This document shows positions 8,412 through 16,080 of a stretch of 64,000 nucleotides of DNA, piece by piece. Source of the stretch: Aureivirga marina (GTDB lineage Bacteria; Bacteroidota; Bacteroidia; Flavobacteriales; Flavobacteriaceae); the NCBI RefSeq assembly GCF_015767265.1, contig NZ_JADPIB010000005.1, positions 310,001-374,000 of the forward strand, in the 5' to 3' direction. The translations under genes were made by a program, and so were the position numbers. The notes below the pieces were generated by a model that was given only the letters and a program-made list of their open reading frames with translations, searched no databases and had not been told where the DNA came from. Position 1 is the stretch's first letter; the number at the start of each line of letters is the position of its first letter.

Positions 8412-9335
8412 TTATTTTAAAATGCCGCTTTTCTGTAAAACTTCACTAGGTTTCATCAAATAAATATCTCTCCAAGAATCTTCTCCATGTTTTTTCACAT
8501 ATTCTTCTACAATTCTAAATCCTATATAATATCCAAGAGCTCCAGGATAAATATTCATATATTTGTGTTTTCTATTAATCAACTTAATCGCAATTTCTTC
8601 ATCGTTTAATTGATAAGTATTCTTTAAAATCTGAAGAATTCCTTTCTCATATTTTTTACAGAACAAATATTCTTTTTCTGTATAATTTAATTCTTCATAA
8701 ATCTCTTTCTTTTTTTCATGAAATAAATAAGAAACATAACAAGCAAAACCTTCTCCAATAATTCGATGTAAAACTTTAGAACTTCCTTCTTTATCTTTTA
8801 ATGTATTTGCATAAATTAAATGATTAATTTCATGAGGAAGCATATTAGAAATATAATCCAAATTATTTGTTGCTTTATTCACTAAATCTATAAGCATTGT
8901 TCCATCATCAAATCCTCCTAAATCAACACTTCCTGAACCATATAATAAAACCCATTTTCCTTTTGTTGAATAACCTGTAAACTCTTGCATTTTTTTGGAT
9001 TTTCGATGTAATTCTTTTTTTAATCTTTCCATGAAAAGCTTATTTTTTTTATCTATAGATTTTTGTAGTAATATTTTTTTTTCAAAATGCATAGAAGTTA
9101 AAAATTGACGTTCATTCCCAATATATGGATTCCAAATATTGAAAAACGGTTTATATAAAGAATCTAACATCATTATTCCCCAAGTATCTCGATTCAACTC
9201 TAAATATTGACTTGCTAGTCGTAATTGTGTTTCTGAAATATCCAATATTTCAATAGGAGTTTTTGATTTTGAAAATTCACAAACTCTACAACCTGTGATA
9301 CTTATAAAGAAAATTAATAATATAAACTTTTTCAT
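8412..9335 (-). CDS. Lipoprotein with zincin-like HExxH motif (DUF2268-like)
   Basis: The start used here is the internal Met that begins MKKFILLIFFISITGC, a clean lipoprotein signal with a lipobox Cys. An in-frame ATG 33 bases upstream would only add a hydrophilic extension. The protein has about 307 residues. LPHEINHLIYA gives the H-E-x2-H zinc-binding pattern, followed about 25 residues later by GEGFACYVSY, a plausible third ligand region, as in DUF2268 predicted Zn-dependent proteases. The mature protein is lipid-anchored. Protease activity is inferred, not shown. Confidence 0.75.
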   Translation of the reverse strand: MKKFILLIFFISITGCRVCEFSKSKTPIEILDISETQLRLASQYLELNRDTWGIMMLDSLYKPFFNIWNPYIGNERQFLTSMHFEKKILLQKSIDKKNKLFMERLKKELHRKSKKMQEFTGYSTKGKWVLLYGSGSVDLGGFDDGTMLIDLVNKATNNLDYISNMLPHEINHLIYANTLKDKEGSSKVLHRIIGEGFACYVSYLFHEKKKEIYEELNYTEKEYLFCKKYEKGILQILKNTYQLNDEEIAIKLINRKHKYMNIYPGALGYYIGFRIVEEYVKKHGEDSWRDIYLMKPSEVLQKSGILK

Positions 9336-9441
9336 AAACGCTTTATTTAAACTGTATTTTATTTTCAAAAATTAATTTTGAAATATATTTATTTTTCAAA
9401 AATAAACAAATGTTAATAAAACGTTAATTATTATGTTTTTT

Positions 9442-9473
9442 TTGATTTATGTCAAGATTATTACCTTAATTTG
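9442..9473 (+). promoter_or_regulatory. Fnr/Crp-type site overlapping the promoter of the 9512 barrel gene
   Basis: TTGAT-TTAT-GTCAA at 9442-9455 matches the Fnr half-sites with one change. TTAATTTG at 9466-9473 is a -7 element with one mismatch. The dyad centre is 24.5 bases before the last G of that box, over the -33 region. This differs from the 36.5 of the activated promoters, so repression is more likely. Confidence 0.5.
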
Positions 9474-9511
9474 CAGAAAAATTTAAGAAAAACAAAAAAA
9501 TTACTAAAAAA

Positions 9512-10141
9512 ATGAAAAAATTAGTTACATCAATTGCATGTGCAACAGCCTTATTCTTTTCTGTAAATTCTAATGCTCAAGAAGTTGAATTCGGAGCAAA
9601 AGCTGGAATGAATATCTCAAGCGTTTCTGGTGACATTAAAGGAGCAAAGTCTAAAATAGGATTTTACATTGGAGGTTTAGCTGAGATTGGATTAACAGAT
9701 AATTTCTCTGTACAACCTGAATTAGCATATTCTTCTCAAGGATATAAAGCAGAGGTTTCTAACACTTCTTTTACAGGAACTGAAGAAATCCCAGTTAACT
9801 TATCTTATTTAAATTTAGATATTTTAGCTAAATATTATTTTATTGAAGATGCATTCAGTATTGAAGCTGGTCCACAAATTGGATATTTATTAGGAGCTTC
9901 TCGTGATGGAGAAAGTGAAATTGAAATTTTCAACACAACTTATAAAGTAAAAGATCAATTTAAATCAATCAACTTTGGTTTCAATGTTGGTGCTAATTAT
10001 GAATTAGAAAATGGATTAGGATTTAATGCAAGATATACAGTAGGATTTTCGAATATAGTAGATTCAGAAGATGCTGATGATGATTTCAAAATTAATACAG
10101 GAAATTTATCTGTAGGTTTATTCTACAAGTTTAATAAATAA
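9512..10141 (+). CDS. Outer-membrane beta-barrel protein (PorT/OmpW-like, 8 strands)
   Basis: Protein of 209 residues. The signal peptide ends at about residue 22 (VNSNAQ). The mature part alternates hydrophobic and polar residues in about eight strands, starting FGAKAGMNIS and ending GNLSVGLFYKFNK, with a C-terminal aromatic/charged strand typical of barrel proteins in Bacteroidota (outer membrane protein beta-barrel domain, PF13568). Such proteins are abundant small porin-like or structural proteins; the ligand is unknown. It has its own promoter overlapped by an Fnr-type site and its own terminator. Confidence 0.88.
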   Translation: MKKLVTSIACATALFFSVNSNAQEVEFGAKAGMNISSVSGDIKGAKSKIGFYIGGLAEIGLTDNFSVQPELAYSSQGYKAEVSNTSFTGTEEIPVNLSYLNLDILAKYYFIEDAFSIEAGPQIGYLLGASRDGESEIEIFNTTYKVKDQFKSINFGFNVGANYELENGLGFNARYTVGFSNIVDSEDADDDFKINTGNLSVGLFYKFNK

Positions 10142-10176
10142 AAGAAAATACCAGTAACAAATAAAACGCTTTAATC

Positions 10177-10209
10177 AAAAAGGCTATTTCGTTTGAAATA
10201 GCCTTTTAT
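10177..10209. terminator. Bidirectional terminator between barrel gene and msrA
   Basis: AAAAGGCTATTTC and GAAATAGCCTTTT (10178-10190 / 10195-10207) pair perfectly around a GTTT loop, with A and T runs on the two sides, between convergent genes. Confidence 0.85.
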
Positions 10210-10212
10210 ATA

Positions 10213-10746
10213 TTATTTTATTTTAGAACCAAATTTCTTCAATAATTTATCCATTTTGGGATCAATAATCAATTGACAATATTTTACTTCTGGATTTAAT
10301 TCATAAAAATTCTGATGCATTTCTTCTGCATTAAAAAAGTTTTTAAAAGGCGACACTTCTGTTACTATCGAATTTTCAAATACTTTTTCTTTTTCTAAAA
10401 ATTGAATATAATTTTCTGCTTCTTGTTTCTGTTCTTCATTATGATAGAAAATTACAGAACGATATTGAGTTCCTTTATCATATCCTTGTTGGTTTAAAGT
10501 TGTTGGATCATGCATTGTAAAAAAAATCTCCAACAAATCTTTGTATGAAATTAAAGAAGTATCAAAAGTCAGTTGCACAACTTCTGCATGTCCAGTAGTT
10601 CCTTGACAAACTTCACGATATGCAGGATTTATAATATCACCTCCAGCATAACCAGAAACTACAGATTCAATTCCATTAATCTTTCTAAAAAAAGCATCTA
10701 AACACCAAAAACATCCACCACCGAATGTTGCAATATCTTTTCTCAT
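10213..10746 (-). CDS. msrA: Peptide-methionine (S)-S-oxide reductase MsrA
   Basis: Protein of 177 residues. It reduces methionine-S-sulfoxide in proteins and free methionine. The catalytic motif GGGCFWC (Cys12 nucleophile) is at the N-terminus, and VVSGYAGGD and GHAEVVQLTFD are the conserved MsrA segments. A C-terminal Cys in KYCQLIIDP (about residue 158) is a candidate resolving residue. No signal peptide, so cytosolic. It lies 5 bases after ltaE on the same strand and is probably co-transcribed with it. No MsrB domain is fused. Confidence 0.95.
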   Translation of the reverse strand: MRKDIATFGGGCFWCLDAFFRKINGIESVVSGYAGGDIINPAYREVCQGTTGHAEVVQLTFDTSLISYKDLLEIFFTMHDPTTLNQQGYDKGTQYRSVIFYHNEEQKQEAENYIQFLEKEKVFENSIVTEVSPFKNFFNAEEMHQNFYELNPEVKYCQLIIDPKMDKLLKKFGSKIK

Positions 10747-10751
10747 AAATA

Positions 10752-11774
10752 TTATTTTAGATTTTCTAAGATAGAAATTAATCTGTTAAACATTTCTTCA
10801 GAAATATCTAAATGTGTTACAATTCTTAACTTTCCTTCTCCCATTGAAACAATTAAAATTCCTTCTTTTTCCAATTTCTTTACAAAATCAGTATCTGAAA
10901 TAGAATCATTCACATAGAAAATTACAATATTCGTTTCAACTGGTTCTACTTTTTTAATCAAAGAATTCTTTGCTAAAACTTCCCCAATTTTCTTTGCTCT
11001 TTCATGATCAATTTTTAATCTTTCTACATGATTATCTAAAGCGTAAATTGCAGCAGCAGCCAAATATCCAACTTGACGCATTCCTCCTCCGAAAAGTTTA
11101 CGATAACGTAATGCTTTTTGAATATCTTTTTTTGTTCCTAATAATAAAGATCCGATTGGTGCTCCTAATCCTTTTGATAAACAAACAGAAATAGTATCAA
11201 ATAATTTTCCAAATGTTTTAGGAGAATCTTTTGTTGCAACAATTGCATTGAATAATCTTGCTCCATCTAAGTGTAGAGGTAAATTATTTTCATCACAAAA
11301 AGCTTTAATTTTCTCAATTTCTTTTACATCCCAACAAGCTCCTCCTCCTTTATTTGTTGTATTTTCAATAGCAACTAAAGCAGTTTGTGGTAAATGAATA
11401 TTTCCATCATTATGAAGTTTTTCTGCAACTTGTTCTACAGTAAACATTCCTCTTTCTCCATCAATTAATGCACAAGTTACACCTGAATTAAATGCAACTC
11501 CTCCACCTTCAAAGTTGTAAATATGTGCCCATTTATCACAAATTACTTGATCTCCAGGTTGCGTATGAAGTTTGATTACAGCTTGATTAGCCATTGTTCC
11601 TGAAGGAAAAAATAAAGCTGCTTCCATTCCAAACATTTCCGCAATTTTCGCTTCTAATTTATTTACTGTTGGATCGGCTTTAAATACATCATCTCCTACT
11701 TCTGCTTGCATCATTACTTGCAACATTTCAGAAGTTGGTTTTGTGACTGTGTCACTTATTAAATTTATTTGCAT
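10752..11774 (-). CDS. ltaE: Low-specificity L-threonine aldolase
   Basis: Protein of 340 residues, a PLP enzyme of fold type I that cleaves L-threonine/L-allo-threonine to glycine and acetaldehyde. The PLP-binding Lys is K201 in CLSKGLGAPIGS. HLDGAR at 168-173 carries the Asp/Arg that contact the cofactor, and FPSGTMANQ near residue 56 binds the phosphate. The start overlaps the promoter region of the divergent prfB gene. msrA follows in the same direction. Confidence 0.93.
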   Translation of the reverse strand: MQINLISDTVTKPTSEMLQVMMQAEVGDDVFKADPTVNKLEAKIAEMFGMEAALFFPSGTMANQAVIKLHTQPGDQVICDKWAHIYNFEGGGVAFNSGVTCALIDGERGMFTVEQVAEKLHNDGNIHLPQTALVAIENTTNKGGGACWDVKEIEKIKAFCDENNLPLHLDGARLFNAIVATKDSPKTFGKLFDTISVCLSKGLGAPIGSLLLGTKKDIQKALRYRKLFGGGMRQVGYLAAAAIYALDNHVERLKIDHERAKKIGEVLAKNSLIKKVEPVETNIVIFYVNDSISDTDFVKKLEKEGILIVSMGEGKLRIVTHLDISEEMFNRLISILENLK

Positions 11775-11800
11775 AATATCGTTATGAAAAGTTATTTTTG
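11768..11800 (+). promoter_or_regulatory. Promoter of prfB
   Basis: -33 TTTG at 11768-11771 and a perfect -7 TATTTTTG at 11793-11800 with a 21-base spacer, 19 bases before the prfB start codon. The -33 element lies over the ltaE start codon on the other strand. Confidence 0.65.
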
Positions 11801-11818
11801 TAGTTCTATATTATTCTT

Positions 11819-12925
11819 ATGATTACAAACGAAAACATACAGAAATTACAAGAACGTGTTGGCAAGTTAAAAACTTACCTTGAAATTGACAAAAAATTAA
11901 TTGAAATATCAAACGACGAAGAACGAACTGCAAATCCGGATTTTTGGAATAATCCTAAAGAAGCGGAAACGTTTATGAAAGATCTTCGTGGAAAGAAAAA
12001 ATGGGTACAAGATTATAATGCTGTAAAATCTGCTTCAGAAGATTTAGCGGTTTTATATGATTTTTATAAAGAAGGAGATGTCGAAGAAGAAGAATTACAA
12101 GCGCAATATGATGAAGCTTTAAAAATTTTAGAAGATTTAGAATTCCGAAATATGCTTTCTGAAGAAGGAGACAATTTAAGTGCTGTATTACAGATTACTG
12201 CTGGAGCTGGAGGAACCGAAAGTTGTGATTGGGCTTCGATGTTGATGCGTATGTATATTATGTGGGGAGAGAAAAATGGCTATAAAGTAAAAGAATTAAA
12301 CTATCAAGAAGGTGATACAGCAGGTGTAAAAACTGTGACTTTAGAATTTGATGGTGATTTTGCTTTTGGTTATTTAAAAGGAGAAAACGGTGTACATCGT
12401 TTAGTTAGAATTTCGCCATTTGATTCCAATGCAAAAAGACATACTTCATTTGCTTCGGTTTATGTGTATCCTTTAGCTGATGAAAGTATTGAAATTGATA
12501 TTAATCCAGCAGATATTTCTTGGCAATTTGCTCGTTCTAGTGGAGCTGGAGGTCAGGGAGTAAATAAAATTGAAACAAAAGCAATTTTAACGCACCATCC
12601 TACAGGAATTATCATTCATAATTCAGAAACTCGTTCACAATTAGAAAACCGTGAAAAAGCGATGAAACTTCTGAAATCGCAACTTTATGAAATCGAGCTT
12701 CAAAAACAAAGGGAAATGCGAAATGAAATTGAAGCTGGAAAAATGAAAATTGATTTTGGATCGCAAATTCGAAATTATGTGATGCATCCTTATAAATTGG
12801 TAAAAGATGTTCGAACAGCATATGAAACCGCAAATGTTGATGCTGTAATGAATGGAGATATTGATGGATTTTTAAAGTCTTATTTAATGCAAAATGGACA
12901 AAAAGAAGATTCAAACGAATTATAA
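11819..12925 (+). CDS. prfB: Peptide chain release factor 2
   Basis: Protein of 368 residues, full length. It terminates translation at UGA/UAA. The stop-codon recognition tripeptide SPF is at residues 199-201 and the peptidyl-tRNA hydrolysis motif GGQ at 244-246 (SGAGGQGVNK). The reading frame is continuous: at the place where most bacterial prfB genes have CTT-TGA and need a programmed +1 shift, this gene reads TAC CTT GAA (Leu21-Glu22), so no recoding is needed. It has its own promoter and a terminator after it. Confidence 0.97.
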   Translation: MITNENIQKLQERVGKLKTYLEIDKKLIEISNDEERTANPDFWNNPKEAETFMKDLRGKKKWVQDYNAVKSASEDLAVLYDFYKEGDVEEEELQAQYDEALKILEDLEFRNMLSEEGDNLSAVLQITAGAGGTESCDWASMLMRMYIMWGEKNGYKVKELNYQEGDTAGVKTVTLEFDGDFAFGYLKGENGVHRLVRISPFDSNAKRHTSFASVYVYPLADESIEIDINPADISWQFARSSGAGGQGVNKIETKAILTHHPTGIIIHNSETRSQLENREKAMKLLKSQLYEIELQKQREMRNEIEAGKMKIDFGSQIRNYVMHPYKLVKDVRTAYETANVDAVMNGDIDGFLKSYLMQNGQKEDSNEL

Positions 12926-12951
12926 AAAATAAATTTGTTTTTAAAATATAT

Positions 12952-13000
12952 AAGCGTAATTGAAATTCAGATAATTATTTTTTGAATTTTAGTTACGCTT
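12952..13000. terminator. Terminator hairpin between prfB and the EamA transporter
   Basis: AAGCGTAA (12952-12959) pairs with TTACGCTT (12993-13000), with a second pairing inside (GAAATTC with GAATTTT). The right arm includes the stop codon of the minus-strand gene. Confidence 0.6.
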
Positions 13001-13910
13001 CGTCTTTTTTAGAAATAAAGAAATGTGTGATTATTTTTTTCGCAGATTTATATTCTGTATTCATTATAAAAAGTCCTCCAAGAATAATAATTCCACTGAT
13101 AAAATGATAATGATATAATTTTTCATGAAAGAAAATCCCGAAAAAAGCTGTGGAAAGAGGAATGAAATTTAGAAAAATTCCTGCTTTCGGAGCTCCTGCC
13201 ATTTCGATTCCATAATTCCATAAAAAATAAGCAATTGAAGTTCCGATTACTCCGATTCCTATTGCAGACAACCAAAATGCTTCCGAATAAGGAAAAGTAA
13301 AATTTTCGCCATAAAAAGGAAGAATAACAATAAAAGTCAGTAAACAAGAAAAATTCGTTAATAATGTAAAATGTTTATTCGGAATATTAATTGCAAATTT
13401 TTTCACAGCCACATTATACATTGCAAAAATGATACAAGCAGCTGAAATATATAAATCGCTTTTCGAAAAATGTACAATATCTAAATTGGAAAAATTTCCT
13501 TTTAGAATTAAATAAAATGCTCCAAAAAAAGCGATGATTACACCTAGAATATGATTAAAATGTAATTTAGTTTTTAGAAAAATTGTGGCGAGTAAAAGTG
13601 TTATTGCAGGATTTAAACTAATAATTAAAGCTGCATTAATTGCTGTTCCTTTGATTAAACTTAGAAAAAAGAATAAATTATATCCAAAAATACCAAAGAA
13701 TCCGATAATAAAAATTCGTGGAGCTTCTTTTTTTAAAGCTTTAATTTTTGGTAGATTTTTAATTGTAAAAAGAAATAAAGCGAGAACACCAAAAACATAT
13801 CTCCAAAATCCAGCTTCCAGAAAATTTACGTCATTCAGCATAATTTTGGCAAAATGAAAATTGAGCCCCCAAAGTAATACAACAAAAAATAGAATTAGAT
13901 AAGCTTTCAT
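12993..13910 (-). CDS. EamA/DMT family transporter
   Basis: Protein of 305 residues with ten hydrophobic helices arranged as two EamA repeats (about residues 1-135 and 150-290). Typical family segments are WGLNFHFAKIML at the start, INAALIISLNPAITLLLA in the first repeat, and PKAGIFLNFIPLSTAFFGIFFHEKL in the second. Members are inner-membrane exporters of metabolites or amino acids. The substrate cannot be predicted. Confidence 0.9.
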   Translation of the reverse strand: MKAYLILFFVVLLWGLNFHFAKIMLNDVNFLEAGFWRYVFGVLALFLFTIKNLPKIKALKKEAPRIFIIGFFGIFGYNLFFFLSLIKGTAINAALIISLNPAITLLLATIFLKTKLHFNHILGVIIAFFGAFYLILKGNFSNLDIVHFSKSDLYISAACIIFAMYNVAVKKFAINIPNKHFTLLTNFSCLLTFIVILPFYGENFTFPYSEAFWLSAIGIGVIGTSIAYFLWNYGIEMAGAPKAGIFLNFIPLSTAFFGIFFHEKLYHYHFISGIIILGGLFIMNTEYKSAKKIITHFFISKKDEA

Positions 13911-14031
13911 TTTAGTTTGGTTTGTTACTTAAATTTAAAACTTAATCTATTCTTAATAAAACATTTAACTTTCTATTTTAAAAAATCAAAAGAAATTGTA
14001 ATTTTAGAAAATGATTCAAAACCTCATCATA

Positions 14032-14211
14032 ATGAAAGAGCAATTTTTCCAATGTCCTTATTGTTGGGAACAAGTTTCTATACTTGTAGATTTATCTGTT
14101 ACTGAACAAAATTATATTGAAGATTGCGAAAACTGTTGTAATCCAATTCAATTTAAAATAAGAGTAAAAAATCAAGAAATTGTATCTTTTGATATCTTGG
14201 AGATTGATTGA
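14032..14211 (+). CDS. CPXCG-motif cysteine-rich small protein
   Basis: Protein of 59 residues from this start. A start 21 bases upstream (14011) adds MIQNLII, but the family normally begins M-x-E-x-x-F-x-CPYC, so the internal ATG is preferred. Two cysteine knuckles, CPYCWE (residues 8-11) and DCENCCNP, form a small zinc-ribbon-like unit. The protein belongs to the short CPXCG family common in proteobacteria and Bacteroidota; its role is unknown. Confidence 0.8.
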   Translation: MKEQFFQCPYCWEQVSILVDLSVTEQNYIEDCENCCNPIQFKIRVKNQEIVSFDILEID

Positions 14212-14348
14212 ATTTCAAATTCTTTATAATTATGCTAAACAACTTCAACTTCTCTTCTTTTTAAGAGTATTTAATTTTCCATTTTTATTTCTTTCTATTA
14301 TTATCATATGATAAAAATTGCTTTTAATTCCTTACTTTAGCACCAAAA

Positions 14349-14765
14349 ATGTCAACATATTCAAGAAATAGAAAAAAGAGAATTAAAGAATTTGAACTAC
14401 GAAAAAAATGGAATTTTGGAATTGATCGAAAGATAAAACAATGGGATTTCATAGATATACATCAAATTCCTGAAAAATGGGAATCTTATCATGAAGTTGA
14501 TTTTTATTGTTTTAATCAAAAAGATATTTATCTCTTTCGATTTCGGAAAACCAAAAAAACAAACTTCAATATCCATAAAAATGAAGGGATTGATTCACTT
14601 ATTTATTTAATTGCAGAAGTTAATTTTGAAGATTTTTCAGATAACATAATTTTATTTGCAATTGAACAAATAGAAGAAATCGGAATCCCAAAATATTCAA
14701 AAAAAGCAATAAATATAAATGACAGAAAAAGAAAAATATTTATGGAAAAAAATTACAGATTTTGA
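14349..14765 (+). CDS. Hypothetical protein, first gene of a three-gene operon
   Basis: Protein of 138 residues, basic N-terminus (SRNRKKRIKEFELRKKW), no signal peptide or membrane segment. No family recognised. Its last 47 bases overlap the start of the next gene in another frame, so the two are translationally coupled. A near-consensus -7 element (TACTTTAG, 14333-14340) lies just upstream of the start, which would make the transcript almost leaderless. It is probably linked in function to the GRDP-like and Gly-Cys-tailed proteins downstream. Confidence 0.7.
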   Translation: MSTYSRNRKKRIKEFELRKKWNFGIDRKIKQWDFIDIHQIPEKWESYHEVDFYCFNQKDIYLFRFRKTKKTNFNIHKNEGIDSLIYLIAEVNFEDFSDNIILFAIEQIEEIGIPKYSKKAININDRKRKIFMEKNYRF

Positions 14766-15213
14766 ATTAGATGATCCTGAATCAGATTATAATTTTACAG
14801 ATAGACTTTGCAGAGAAAATGAATGGAATTATGAATATGGAATTCGTGCAGTTTTAGAATATAAAAAATTTATTTTTCTAATTTGTATTTCTGAAATTCC
14901 ACTTACTCCATCTGACCAAGTAGATCAAGTTTGGCATTTACATCTTTTGTATACACAATCTTATTGGAAAGAAATGTGTCAGGAAATTTTGAACACAGAA
15001 ATTCATCATGGTCCAACAAAAGGGAAAAGCGAACGACAAACTTTTTCTAATCAATATGAAATTACAAAAGAGCGTTATCGTCAAGTATTTAAAACAGAAC
15101 CTCCATTAGATATTTGGCCAACTTCTGAAAACAGGTTCCATTATATTCACTTTGTTCGCATCAATAAGCAAAAAAATTGGATAGTTCCAAAAACTATTTT
15201 TGAAAAGAAATGA
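14719..15213 (+). CDS. Glycine-rich-domain-protein-like (GRDP) domain protein
   Basis: Protein of 164 residues. The segment around residues 60-100 (PLTPSDQVDQVWHLHLLYTQSYW followed by IHHGPTKG) matches the bacterial form of the plant GRDP/DUF1399 domain, with its D-x2-WHxHLL-x-T-x2-Y signature. That family is often encoded beside TIGR04222-type proteins with Gly/Cys-rich tails; here the next gene is exactly such a protein, and the two overlap by 4 bases (ATGA). Cytosolic. The conserved WHLHL and IHH histidines suggest metal or ligand binding, but no activity is known. Confidence 0.8.
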   Translation: MTEKEKYLWKKITDFELDDPESDYNFTDRLCRENEWNYEYGIRAVLEYKKFIFLICISEIPLTPSDQVDQVWHLHLLYTQSYWKEMCQEILNTEIHHGPTKGKSERQTFSNQYEITKERYRQVFKTEPPLDIWPTSENRFHYIHFVRINKQKNWIVPKTIFEKK

Positions 15214-16019
15214 AATTATTACAAAAATTAAACAGTACAGAAACATTATTTCTGTTAAAACCAAATAGTGTCCATGTAAAAGAATTGCTCAGGCATACTA
15301 TTATTGATTTGGTATTTAAAAATGTTTTAGAAATTAAAATTGAGGAGAAATTAAGTCATCCAAAAGATAAATATTTACGAACATATACTTATATCAAAAG
15401 AGGTGAAAAATTTAATACTTATACTCCTCTTTCCTATGAAAAAAGGTTTTTAAAAATTTTTGAGGATGATTTTTTTGAAAAAATTCAACTTCGAAGTTTT
15501 GTAAAAACTATTTACCAACAAATCTTTAGTTATTCCGAATTTAAATGTGAAATTAAAAAATCTATTTCTTTAAAAAAACTTTTTCTAAACTTTAAGGTTG
15601 ATTTCTTAGGCTATTTTAATTATCACATTAGAAGTGGTGAAGGTTTTAAAGTTTCAGAAAAAATAGAATCTTATTTAGATGTTTTAAATTATACAATTAA
15701 AAATCAAAAAGATAAAAAAACAGAAAAATTAGAAGATTGTATTTTAATTGGAGCCAATATCTTTCTATTGGCTGATTTTCATCACGATTTATTAAATCAA
15801 TTACAACAAAATATAGATATTCAATATGTTACACAAAATTATGAGGTTGAATATGATTTTGTCTTCGATACTATTGATTTAATTACATTTGATAGTATTG
15901 GAGATTCTGTAGATTCTGGTTGTTCAGGTTGTAGTGCTGGAAGTGGATGTATGAGTAGTGGATGTAGCGGCTGTGGAGGATGTGGCGGTTGCGGTGGATG
16001 CGGTGGTTGTGGAGGTTAA
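15210..16019 (+). CDS. Protein with extreme Gly-Cys repeat tail (TIGR04222-like)
   Basis: Protein of 269 residues. Residues 1-230 are an ordinary mixed globular region with no clear signal peptide. One hydrophobic stretch (LIGANIFLLADF, about 185-196) is too short for a certain membrane helix. The last 33 residues contain only Gly, Ser, Cys, Ala and Met, with nine cysteines and the repeat GGC-GGC-GGC-GGC-GG to the very end. The layout (body, then Gly/Cys-rich tail, partner GRDP-like gene upstream) resembles the TIGR04222 family, although those usually have clear transmembrane helices. The tail could bind metal, form disulfides or be modified; none of this is proven. Confidence 0.75.
   Translation: MKLLQKLNSTETLFLLKPNSVHVKELLRHTIIDLVFKNVLEIKIEEKLSHPKDKYLRTYTYIKRGEKFNTYTPLSYEKRFLKIFEDDFFEKIQLRSFVKTIYQQIFSYSEFKCEIKKSISLKKLFLNFKVDFLGYFNYHIRSGEGFKVSEKIESYLDVLNYTIKNQKDKKTEKLEDCILIGANIFLLADFHHDLLNQLQQNIDIQYVTQNYEVEYDFVFDTIDLITFDSIGDSVDSGCSGCSAGSGCMSSGCSGCGGCGGCGGCGGCGG
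15918..16016 (+). repeat. Codon-level Gly-Cys low-complexity repeat
   Basis: About 99 bases encode the Gly/Ser/Cys tail. The final part is a nine-base-like repeat of glycine-glycine-cysteine codons with varied third positions (GGA TGT, GGT TGC, GGT GGA TGC). The local GC content is far above the surrounding AT-rich DNA. The synonymous variation argues that the protein repeat is kept by selection rather than by recent DNA slippage. Confidence 0.8.
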
Positions 16020-16027
16020 AATCTTCA

Positions 16028-16058
16028 TTGAATTAAAGCAAATATAAGCGTAACTTTG
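16028..16058 (+). promoter_or_regulatory. Promoter of the metallophosphoesterase gene
   Basis: -33 TTG at 16028-16030, a 20-base spacer, and a perfect -7 TAACTTTG at 16051-16058, 22 bases before the start codon at 16081. Confidence 0.65.
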
Positions 16059-16080
16059 TAGGAATTTAATAAACCAAATC

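Noticed and set aside
14285-14330. TATCATATGATA palindrome before the 14349 gene
   Set aside because: A 12-bp palindrome in very AT-rich DNA with no promoter spacing relation; no support for an operator.
15918-16016. Short DNA repeat that could be read as a microsatellite
   Set aside because: The triplets vary at third positions and stay in the frame of the 15210 gene, so it is a protein-level repeat.
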